From Anaerocolumna sp. (GTDB lineage: Bacteria; Bacillota; Clostridia; Lachnospirales; Lachnospiraceae): a stretch of 48,548 bases of DNA. Positions 42,284 through 48,548 of the stretch are shown here, in pieces. Made by a program: the position numbers and the translations under genes. Location of the stretch: assembly GCA_029256725.1 (NCBI GenBank), contig JAQSXJ010000023.1:1-48548 (forward strand). The letters run 5' to 3'. Positions within the stretch are counted from its first letter, which is position 1; each line of letters opens with the position of its first letter. Below the pieces are notes generated by a model that saw nothing but the letters and a program-made list of their open reading frames with translations, was not told the DNA's origin and made no database searches.

Positions 42284-42979
42284 TTATTTCAATATCATAA
42301 GTTTTTTATTTCTCTCTATAAATAAGAGATTGATTCTGCCACAGAAATCCTTTACCATCACTGTATCATTTTCATCAAAGGCTCTTTTTAATTGAATCAT
42401 TTCCTGCATGATCATCTGTTCCTGTACAGCAACTGCTTTGTCTGTCATGGGATCGGAGTATTTAATGGTTTCTGACAGTTTCTTAAGCTCCATCATAATA
42501 TCTGTAGCAGAACCCTGTTCCAACAATAATTCAACATCTACCAAAAGACCTTTCATAAAACTTACGTTTTGCTTTATGTTATTATCTATCTGCTCCACTG
42601 CATCTTTCGTAGCAACTGCAATAACTCCTACCACAATAAAGAGGCATAGCAATAGTCCCTGAAGCAAGATTGCCAATTTTACAGCCGCTGCACTCTGAAA
42701 CAGCATAAACACAAAACTACAGAAGAATTCGGCACCTACAAAAAATATTGACAAGGACAATAAAGGGATTCCCAAAAACAGAAGTCTGATACTGGTATTC
42801 TGGGTTGCTACTACAGCACAACCAATATGAACCAGATAAGCTATTAACATGAAACCATAACTAATCCAGAAAACTGTTGTAAATTTATTAAATACAAGGA
42901 AAACCAAAAGATTATATGCTATAAAAATAACCAGATATACAAGAGTAAGCATTGCTGCATTTTTTTTATTATTGTTCAT
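42284..42979 (-). CDS. Multi-pass membrane protein with cytoplasmic helical tail (system gene 2)
   Basis: 231 aa, family not recognised. Four membrane helices are clear in the first 130 residues (MLTLVYLVIFIAYNLLVFLV, FWISYGFMLIAYLVHIGC, LLFLGIPLLSLSIFFVGAEF, LLQGLLLCLFIVVGVIAV). The C-terminal 100 residues are soluble and helical, with EQIDNNIKQNVSFMKGLLVD and a second long helix with many Gln/Met (EQMIMQEMIQLKRAF). It lies 15 nt before the zinc-ribbon solenoid gene and is separated from the SPFH gene by 171 nt without a clear terminator. It could be the membrane anchor or channel of the system. Confidence 0.78.
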   Translation of the reverse strand: MNNNKKNAAMLTLVYLVIFIAYNLLVFLVFNKFTTVFWISYGFMLIAYLVHIGCAVVATQNTSIRLLFLGIPLLSLSIFFVGAEFFCSFVFMLFQSAAAVKLAILLQGLLLCLFIVVGVIAVATKDAVEQIDNNIKQNVSFMKGLLVDVELLLEQGSATDIMMELKKLSETIKYSDPMTDKAVAVQEQMIMQEMIQLKRAFDENDTVMVKDFCGRINLLFIERNKKLMILK

Positions 42980-43150
42980 ATTGAAACCATACCTTTCTTA
43001 CAGCCTGCAAGCCTTAGCACAGGCACTAATTTGTATGTAAATGATTTTTATCCAACTGCAACCGGCATAACAACAAGTGGAAAGTATGTACCGAGGATTT
43101 CGAAAGCACAAGCTTATATAAATTATGCTTATCTATACTCCATATTGCCC

Positions 43151-44443
43151 TTAGGCTTTTGTGCCGCATCGATGACAGAACATGGATTCAGGCATAAGGG
43201 GGGTCTGACAATTGGAGCAGACTTTTGCCTGCTTTGTTCCACACTTCGGACAAAAGAGCATATCCGCAGACACTAGGTTACCGCAGCCTGTACAGAATTT
43301 AGCAGTATCAGCACCTTCCATTGCCTTACCCGCAGCGCTCTTAGTCGTATTTTCTTCGCTGCCAGTCCCTGACATATTATCAGCAGTAATCTTTTCTGTG
43401 ATACCTGAAGTACTTTCATGAGGTGTCAGTAAATGACTTTCAGCTGCATCAGTATTATTTACCTGTTTTTCCAGACCTCCTGCAAATTCCTTCACATCAA
43501 AAGCTCTTCCGTATATACCTTGCATGGGTGATGGGATATTTCGCAAGTCTACAGGTGGCTTTTCCATTGGCACAGCATTTGGATTTAAAGCAGTTCTTGC
43601 AAGCTCTGCAATATTTCCGCCAAGGGCTCCTCCTGCCAGAAATCCGCCAAGGGCTCCGCCTATTCCCCCCATAGTTCCTTCATTGCCGGCAAACTTCTCA
43701 GCTATGTTCATCTGCCTTTCTTCCTGCCAGGTATAGCCTTGTATAATACGGGAAGATCTCAGCTCCTTCGCTTTCTTAACTGCTTCGTAATCCTCATCGG
43801 GTACAGTAATAGTCTCAATATTAAATAGAAGCATTTCTACGCCGTAATCTTCAAAAATAGGTACAAGCTGCTCCCTCACCACATCAGAAATCTCAAAGAG
43901 ATTCTCATTCATATCAAAAAAGCTTATCTTACCCACGTTCATTATTTTTGAAATAATAGATTTTACATATTGTTTGATAATTCCGCGAAACTTCGCTACC
44001 AGTTCCTGAGGTTCAAATACACTTCGAAATCCCACTATTTTCAACATAAATTTGCGGCTGTCTTTTATAACAAAGTTTAAGTTGCCGCATAGACCAACAT
44101 GGAGAAAGATGTCATAAACAGGGTCGTTTAAGGTAATCTCTCCAGGAATTCCCCAGGTCATATCCATCTGGTGGATTTTATTTATAAAAAATACTTTACA
44201 GGGAAAAGAGGACTCATCACCAGTAGGAATATTGATAATCTTTTGAACCAATGGAATATTTGGTGTAGTAAGGGTATGTTTACCCGGACCAAAGAGGTCG
44301 CAGGCATTGCCGTTCATAACCAGCAAAGCTTCGTGGGTCTCTTCTACAACCAACTGGGAGGAAGTATTAAAATCCTCTATCGGATGCTTCCATACCAAAT
44401 CATCAATCTTACCACCAAATTGCAAAACCTGTGAAATATTCAT
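43151..44443 (-). CDS. SPFH-domain protein with two C-terminal zinc ribbons (YdjI-like; system gene 1)
   Basis: 430 aa, ATG with AGGGG 7 nt upstream. The SPFH/band-7 core spans about 20-240: TSSQLVVEETHEALLVMNG, then FGPGKHTL and later VREQLVPIFEDYGVEMLLFN. Next comes a Gly/Ala-rich hydrophobic loop (GGIGGALGGFLAGGALGG) and a Pro-rich linker. The end has two zinc ribbons, FCTGCGN...FCPKCG and VCSNCQT...FCHRCG. This is the B. subtilis YdjI or virion-core-protein-like architecture, linked in ydjFGHI to PspA-type membrane stress response. It is first in the operon, behind a strong promoter and a long leader. It probably scaffolds a membrane microdomain for the downstream proteins. Confidence 0.88.
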   Translation of the reverse strand: MNISQVLQFGGKIDDLVWKHPIEDFNTSSQLVVEETHEALLVMNGNACDLFGPGKHTLTTPNIPLVQKIINIPTGDESSFPCKVFFINKIHQMDMTWGIPGEITLNDPVYDIFLHVGLCGNLNFVIKDSRKFMLKIVGFRSVFEPQELVAKFRGIIKQYVKSIISKIMNVGKISFFDMNENLFEISDVVREQLVPIFEDYGVEMLLFNIETITVPDEDYEAVKKAKELRSSRIIQGYTWQEERQMNIAEKFAGNEGTMGGIGGALGGFLAGGALGGNIAELARTALNPNAVPMEKPPVDLRNIPSPMQGIYGRAFDVKEFAGGLEKQVNNTDAAESHLLTPHESTSGITEKITADNMSGTGSEENTTKSAAGKAMEGADTAKFCTGCGNLVSADMLFCPKCGTKQAKVCSNCQTPLMPESMFCHRCGTKA

Positions 44444-44583
44444 TTTCTTCCCCTTTTAGTTTTATGTGCAGCGATGGCACAACTTTATTAAGTGAAATTG
44501 GTTTTCTTCACTCTTTTTAACATGAAGCCGCTTTTTCGGCCTCACAAACAATCTATAAAAATTCTGGAATAAGCACTCTGCGC

Positions 44584-44619
44584 TCATTTGGGAGCACAAA
44601 AGAAAGGAAAGAAGCACAT
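44584..44619 (-). CDS. Possible 11-aa leader peptide upstream of the SPFH operon
   Basis: ATG at 44619 with AAAGGAG 7 nt upstream, then CFFPFFCAPK and TGA. Four of eleven residues are Phe and two are Cys. A 6-bp hairpin overlaps its last codons. It lies about 155 nt behind the predicted transcription start and 140 nt before the SPFH gene. The excellent ribosome site argues for translation; its function is unproven. Confidence 0.4.
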   Translation of the reverse strand: MCFFPFFCAPK

Positions 44620-44780
44620 TAAGATTCTCCTTTCTAATTATTACTCTGTTTTATATGTAATTCTTGGATAATTTCTACACAATTCTACTATATAAATGCC
44701 AGGATTCCTATAGCTTTAATCCTTTTCTAATCCTATCTATAGCAAATTTACATAATTTTAGAAAAATATTTTATTAGTTA

Positions 44781-44809
44781 ATTATACCCATTTTTTCGAG
44801 CAAATGCAA
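44781..44809 (-). promoter_or_regulatory. Promoter of the SPFH-AAA operon
   Basis: -35 TTGCAT (44809-44804), 17-nt spacer ending TGGG, -10 TATAAT (44786-44781). The predicted start near 44,774 gives a leader of about 330 nt. It contains the small reading frame at 44,619 and a GAGGCCG/CGGCTTC hairpin near 44,530-44,550. Confidence 0.8.
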
Positions 44810-44913
44810 ATATAATTGACAATTTTTTTATCTCTGTACCTTAAAAGAGGCTGAAGTAAAATACTTAAAAGGCTGAAATAATTCCCCTGACATACTTGTA
44901 ACGCACTCCTTAA

Positions 44914-44990
44914 AAGACAAGTTGCCGATTTAGTATGCAGTGAACGTACAATATTTGTACTTGCTGTATACTAAATCGGCAACTTGTCTT
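44914..44990. repeat. 77-bp inverted repeat with perfect 23-bp outer arms
   Basis: AAGACAAGTTGCCGATTTAG plus TAT at the left (44914-44936) is repeated as its exact reverse complement at 44968-44990. The inner part (GCAGTGAACGTACAA against TTTGTACTTGCTG) pairs with few mismatches. It lies between the SPFH operon promoter and the end of the SDR gene. It may act as a bidirectional terminator or be a small mobile hairpin. 45,000-45,147 shows nothing further. Confidence 0.85.
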
Positions 44991-45147
44991 CAAACGGTAT
45001 GTGGAGGAATGACAGAGGGCTTCTGTCTATAACAGTTCTAAATACAACATCCTCTAGATAATTTTTATAAAACTCTTGCTAAAAATGATCTGGTTCTTTC
45101 CTGTCTCTTGTATACAGTAGTAAGTTTCTGTTATACAAACAAATTTG

Positions 45148-45975
45148 CTATCTGCTTTTCTTAAGCGGATTAACTCCGGAGGCAACCAGTCCTCCATCAC
45201 AAAGAATATCAACGCCTGTCAGATATCCGGCATTTGGACTGACACAATATTCAAAGAGGCTGGCGATTTCCTCTACCTGTCCGATTCGTTTAATTGCGCA
45301 ATACTTGGTATAAGCATCTGCCTCTTCTTTTTCCAGTTCACCCATGGGAGTCTCAAAATTTCCTGGCGATACCGATAAGACTCTTACTCCCTTCTGTCCG
45401 AATCTAGCAGCATCCTGCTTCGCAAACCAGATGACAAAGTGTTTGGAGATTCCATAGGATACACCTGCTCTAACCTTCTTAGGAAATAAATTTACCCGGT
45501 TCATAATCTTTTTCATAAACAAAGCAGGATCTTTCACACTGTATTTATACAAGCCTACCGGCATTATAACTTTTGGTGTGAGATAGGCTGACATAGAGGA
45601 AACATCAATTATGCAGGAGCCCTCCTTCATTACTTTATAAAAAGCATTATTCACATTAATGGTTCCTAAAGCATTTACCTCCATTATCTGTTTCGCCTCC
45701 CCCATATGCGGAGACATTCCGGCTGCATGGATAACGGCTGCAATTTCACCTTTTCCCTTTGCATGACAGGTTAACTTCTCAACGCTGTTAGTATCAGCTA
45801 CATCACAAGCAAAAGCTTCCGCTTCTATTCCTTCCTCCACAAGTTCTTGTACTGCACTTTCTAATTTTTTTAGACTTCGCCCACAGATTATTATTAAATG
45901 TTCTTTTCCCATTGATTTGGCTGTAGCAAGTCCCATTCCACTGCCGCCACCTGTAATAACACAGACTTTTTTCAT
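45148..45975 (-). CDS. Short-chain dehydrogenase/reductase (3-alpha-hydroxysteroid dehydrogenase-like)
   Basis: 275 aa. The ATG at 45975 (MKKVCVITGGGSGMG) has GGAGAGG upstream; the twelve codons before it lack one. The cofactor motif TGGGSGMGLA, the segment IHAAGMSP, catalytic Ser in DVSSMSAY, and Tyr/Lys in SYGISKHFV are intact. An insertion of about 30 residues between the Ser and Tyr (LYKYSVKDPALFMKKIMNRV) and the C-terminal GYLTGVDILCDGGL match clostridial bile-acid/steroid-type SDRs. Acidic-residue rules for NAD versus NADP cannot be applied reliably: CGRSLKKL suggests NADP. It is followed in the same orientation by nothing for 700 bp. Confidence 0.88.
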   Translation of the reverse strand: MKKVCVITGGGSGMGLATAKSMGKEHLIIICGRSLKKLESAVQELVEEGIEAEAFACDVADTNSVEKLTCHAKGKGEIAAVIHAAGMSPHMGEAKQIMEVNALGTINVNNAFYKVMKEGSCIIDVSSMSAYLTPKVIMPVGLYKYSVKDPALFMKKIMNRVNLFPKKVRAGVSYGISKHFVIWFAKQDAARFGQKGVRVLSVSPGNFETPMGELEKEEADAYTKYCAIKRIGQVEEIASLFEYCVSPNAGYLTGVDILCDGGLVASGVNPLKKSR

Positions 45976-46124
45976 ACTTACCTCTCCTTTAGCTGACATG
46001 ACTGACAGCATGCATTTTAAATGAATGAAGTTTATATACTATTGTGTTCCTATCAAACAGCTTACCAAGTAAAATATTTGCAGTCTTACATAAAGTTTTA
46101 TATATCTTATTCTATTTTTTAGAA

Positions 46125-46925
46125 TTAATGTTCACTGGCACTCATAACTTTGTTAATCATTTTCATAGCCAGAGAGGAACTTAATTTGTATAATCCATTC
46201 ATTACCTTGCAGTCTTTACCGATATAGGTACGAAGTTTCTGTTTTTCCATTGCTCCGATGATAAGTTCTGCAGCTTTAGCAGGTGTTAGGACCATCTTGG
46301 ACTTACTGCTGTCGCTTGATACATTATAGGAAATATTGGAATTCTTTTTGATATCGGTATCAATACCACCTGGTATGACGACAGACACTTTAACATTTGT
46401 ATCAACCAGCTCAGAAGATAGTCCTTCTGTCAGAAGCTTTACAGCTGCTTTTGATGCACCATATATACTTTGACCTGGTACCGGCAGGAAACCTCCCATA
46501 CTTGATACATTAACTATATGTCCTTCTGGTCTCTTTAACAAATGGGGCAAGAAAGCCTTTACCATATATAAGGTCCCATAAAAATTGATATTCATCACCC
46601 TTTCAATACGGTCCATTTCCAGCTCATTCAAATAGATAAAGGGTTGAATAATACCTGCATTGTTAATAATTCCGTCTACCTTACCATGGTCCTTTATGAC
46701 ATTTTCTGCAAAAGCGAATACTGCTTCTTTGTTAGATATATCAACCACATAGGTAAATAATCTTTTACTTTCGCCTCCCGCAAGCTTAACAGTCTCCTTT
46801 AATGCTGTTTCATTTATATCAACGGCGTATACGACAGCCCCTTTTTTAAGCAGCTGTAATGCCAATTCCCTGCCTACTCCATTACCTCCGCCGGTTACAA
46901 CAATATTTTTTCCTTGTGCTCTCAT
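46125..46925 (-). CDS. Short-chain dehydrogenase/reductase
   Basis: 266 aa, ATG with GGAGGAG 8 nt upstream. Cofactor motif VTGGGNGVGRELA, then VVYAVDINETAL, where Asp after beta2 indicates NAD(H) preference. NNAGIIQPF, catalytic Ser in VNVSSMGGF and YGASKAAVK are all present. The C-terminal 60 residues (ELIIGAMEKQKLRTYIGKDC, then SSSLAMKMINKVM) form the membrane-associating tail seen in the DltE/YqjQ-like branch. It lies 150 nt before the other SDR gene on the same strand and may be cotranscribed. Substrate unknown. Confidence 0.9.
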   Translation of the reverse strand: MRAQGKNIVVTGGGNGVGRELALQLLKKGAVVYAVDINETALKETVKLAGGESKRLFTYVVDISNKEAVFAFAENVIKDHGKVDGIINNAGIIQPFIYLNELEMDRIERVMNINFYGTLYMVKAFLPHLLKRPEGHIVNVSSMGGFLPVPGQSIYGASKAAVKLLTEGLSSELVDTNVKVSVVIPGGIDTDIKKNSNISYNVSSDSSKSKMVLTPAKAAELIIGAMEKQKLRTYIGKDCKVMNGLYKLSSSLAMKMINKVMSASEH

Positions 46926-47227
46926 ACTTGTACTCCTCCTATTTACATTGGTTTTTAACTTATCTCCTTCTCACTTTATTCCTAATACAAACGGAATCAG
47001 ACATAACAGCACCACAATACCGGCAATTCCAATAAGAACCCCTCCAATGGTTTTTCCTGAGAGTACGATATTGCTAAAATACTAATTACAATGCACGCTT
47101 CAATCTAATCATCATTCACACCTTGGTGCACTCCAATCAAAAGCAGAGATGCTCTCTAACTTTACACAAATATTTCACTTAATCATTTGTCTCTTTCAAT
47201 ACAGATTCTATTTTGATGTTTTTATAG
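46926..47227. other. Intergenic stretch with a membrane-helix scrap and one GATTGGAG repeat
   Basis: 46,971-47,081 (minus) is open without a start and encodes KTIGGVLIGIAGIVVLLCLI, a single hydrophobic helix that probably ends a lost small gene. 47,138-47,105 is the third copy of the GATTGGAG repeat (GATTGGAGTGCACCAAGGTG, then TGAATGATGATTAG). Nothing else is recognisable. Confidence 0.55.
47105..47138 (-). repeat. Third copy of the GATTGGAG palindromic repeat
   Basis: GATTGGAGTGCACCAAGGTG followed by TGAATGATGATTAG aligns with copies A and B upstream of the AAA gene. The flanks and the CCAA core are conserved; the stem bases differ. Confidence 0.65.
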
Positions 47228-47535
47228 CTACCGTTTTTTATTCATTTCCTCCAGCTTTTTTTCATGCTCTTGTTTTCTCTGATGCATTTCCTGCTTTTTA
47301 ATATCCTCCCTGATCTCCTGCTCCGCTTAAGCCGCTCCTTCGCTTCTTCTACAGATTCATCATCTTTCGTAAGATAGTTATCAACAAATCTGTCGGACAT
47401 TTTTTGAAACCCTCCCACAATACCGTGCTCAATTTTTTTGTATCCGTCTACTACACCACTTTCTATCTTTTTTTATCCATTAACTACATTTTCTTCAATT
47501 GTTTTATTTGCTTTAACCAGCTTTGATTTTGCCAT
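47228..47535 (-). pseudogene. Broken gene for a MAKSK-type small helical protein
   Basis: It starts at ATG 47535 after AAGGAG and reads MAKSKLVKANKTIEENVVNG, then TAA (47475-47473) where related proteins have GYKK. The frame continues KKIESGVVDGYKKIEHGIVG and DRFVDNYLTKDDESVEEAKE, ending in a frameshift near RLK. The other frame then gives AEQEIREDIKKQEMHQRKQE and EHEKKLEEMNKKR, stop at 47228. The repeated V-V-D-G-Y-K-K-I-E motif is that of a widespread Firmicutes protein of unknown function. One nonsense change and one frameshift: a recent pseudogene. Confidence 0.75.
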
Positions 47536-47643
47536 TTCACATAATCTCCTTTTTCTTCTTATCTTGAAACGTTTCTTTATGATGTTGAAAGTATACGAAA
47601 GGATTGTTTCCGATTTGCTTCTGTTTTGTTTGAATAATATTAA

Positions 47644-48174
47644 TTAATCCAATAATGCATTTGCTCTTTCACATACGAAATAGAGTTTCTCATACTTCTG
47701 AGAGATCAGAGGACTTAGCTTTTCAGCTTTCTTTTTTCTTAGGTTCCTGTACAGAATATAGGGTGTAATCCAGCCAAGAAATCCAGGAATTGCAAGACTT
47801 ACACATACTGCCACATTGTCCGCAGTTACTGCAAATACTGAGCCCGTAATAAATGCTGTCCCAATAATCCCAACCACAAATGCAGTTGCTGCTGCCCTTC
47901 TGGTCTTTAAAGCTTCCAGGCTTAGTATCTCTGTTACGTAAGTCTCAAACTGTCTTTGCAATCTTGTCAGCTCTGCTTTGTTTCGAATTTTTCTGTCACG
48001 TTTAAACCTCAGTGTTACGAAATCAGGTTTTCCTACCGGTACACTGTCTCCTTCAGGAATCCAACCAAAATCTCTATAATTATCCAAATAGACCGACTGC
48101 ATGGTTTTCTTCACCAGAACATCCCTGTATTCAAATCCTATAAAGTTACTTCTTCCTGCTGCTTCTTCACTCAT
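47644..48174 (-). CDS. Small membrane protein of unknown function
   Basis: 176 aa. The ATG at 48174 has GGAGG 8 nt upstream; an earlier in-frame start is too close to it. The N-terminus (FIGFEYRDVLVKKTMQSVYL, then GWIPEG) and the segment VTLRFKRDRKIRNKAELTRL are cytoplasmic and basic. Two membrane helices lie at about 96-117 and 122-144, followed by a basic helix. I know the general type from Lachnospiraceae genomes, where it is annotated as hypothetical, but not its role. It is next to the MAKSK-type pseudogene in the same orientation; the pair may once have worked together. Confidence 0.72.
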   Translation of the reverse strand: MSEEAAGRSNFIGFEYRDVLVKKTMQSVYLDNYRDFGWIPEGDSVPVGKPDFVTLRFKRDRKIRNKAELTRLQRQFETYVTEILSLEALKTRRAAATAFVVGIIGTAFITGSVFAVTADNVAVCVSLAIPGFLGWITPYILYRNLRKKKAEKLSPLISQKYEKLYFVCERANALLD

Positions 48175-48399
48175 TATCAATACCTCCGTTATATACTGTT
48201 TTTATGAACTTAGCTTACTAAACCTATATTTCCATTATGTTTGTGTTCTGTTTTAGAATAATTAATTCTGACGGTATGATATAAAGTTCAATTTCCTTTT
48301 TGGTTTTCGGAAAGCAATCACAGGAGGTATTTTGCTTGAAGCATAAAGCAACTGTGAACCCACCTTTACAACAGGCTTTTATTAAAAGACAACTATTCA

Positions 48400-48441
48400 A
48401 AAAGACATATAACCAGGTTACCTTCTGGTTATATGTCTTTT
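48400..48441 (-). terminator. Strong terminator before the right-edge gene end
   Basis: AAAAGACATATAACCAG pairs perfectly with CTGGTTATATGTCTTTT (17 bp, 8-nt loop). On the minus strand it ends the transcript of the partial gene at 48,452. 48,175-48,399 has no further feature. Confidence 0.85.
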
Positions 48442-48451
48442 ATCTGCAAAA

Positions 48452-48548
48452 TTATTTTTTCTTCCATTCATGTAACAGTTTATTGCCCTTTTCACATAAT
48501 TCATAGATTTGATCTTTCGTTTCTTCAATAAGTGGATTAACCTTTTCA
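48452..48548 (-). CDS. 3' end of an unidentified gene (rest beyond window)
   Basis: The last 31 codons read NPLIEETKDQIYELCEKGNK and LLHEWKKK before TAA. Charged and helical; too short to assign. The strong terminator behind it supports a real gene. Confidence 0.5.
   Translation of the reverse strand, partial: EKVNPLIEETKDQIYELCEKGNKLLHEWKKK

Noticed and set aside
1..48548. tRNA or rRNA genes
   Set aside because: I looked for T-arm GTTCGAAT-like strings with a matching acceptor stem and for rRNA core motifs on both strands and found none convincing; a dedicated scan would be needed to exclude a divergent tRNA.

Overview
The window is low-GC DNA with strong AGGAG-type ribosome binding sites, several TTG and GTG starts, a SpoVB-like flippase gene and an Rrf2/NifS/NifU/MnmA operon. 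It also has a c-di-GMP-I riboswitch and degenerate conjugative-element genes of a type common in gut and soil Clostridia. A spore-forming clostridial anaerobe, most likely of the Lachnospiraceae, fits best. This is inference from gene content and not an identification. About nine genes in ten lie on the minus strand.

1-7,840 holds small accessory genes: a MerR regulator cut by the left edge, two GNAT acetyltransferases, a DUF1697 protein, an ACT-domain protein, a GMC oxidoreductase with a gluconate 2-dehydrogenase subunit-3-like partner, a DJ-1/PfpI protein and a metallophosphoesterase. Decayed gene scraps lie between them. 7,891-8,130 is a 52-bp tandem repeat running into the 3' end of sbcC. 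8,095-12,449 is sbcDC with its own promoter. 12,576-15,597 holds a DUF3795/peptidase S51 fusion, a WYL regulator and an ECF sigma/anti-sigma pair. The anti-sigma gene looks truncated and lies against a VOC-gene remnant. 15,895-18,510 (plus) is rqcH and a HisJ-type PHP phosphatase. 19,543-22,878 is the operon rrf2-nifS-nifU-mnmA, behind a clear promoter and an inverted-repeat operator. 23,056-24,618 (plus) is spoVB-like.

24,994-32,365 holds two diguanylate cyclases. The first lies behind a c-di-GMP-I riboswitch with a terminator, so it is probably controlled by its own product. Between the two is a mobile-element scar: a relaxase C-terminus with an internal deletion, three consecutive palindromes, a LysR/ferredoxin-nitroreductase divergent pair, a GC-richer CPBP protease and the HTH tail of an element-type sigma factor.

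32,599-44,443 is the most striking part: a nine-gene minus-strand operon behind a near-consensus promoter. In transcription order it encodes an SPFH/YdjI-like protein with two C-terminal zinc ribbons, a multi-pass membrane protein, and a zinc-ribbon protein with a long helical-repeat body. Next come two diverged paralogues with an N-terminal coiled coil, helical core and C-terminal transmembrane hairpin, then a 56-aa protein overlapping a 167-aa protein by TAATG, a Ycf46-like AAA ATPase, and a third hairpin paralogue. I know of no described system with this composition. The nearest analogy I can offer is the ydj/Psp membrane-stress modules and ESCRT-III/Vps4-type AAA remodelling. The operon has a leader of about 330 nt containing an 11-codon, Phe-rich open reading frame with an excellent ribosome binding site.

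45,148-48,548 has two short-chain dehydrogenases, a pseudogene with a nonsense codon and a frameshift, a small membrane protein and a gene end cut by the right edge. A diverged GATTGGAG-type palindromic repeat occurs three times: twice just upstream of the AAA gene and once near 47,120.
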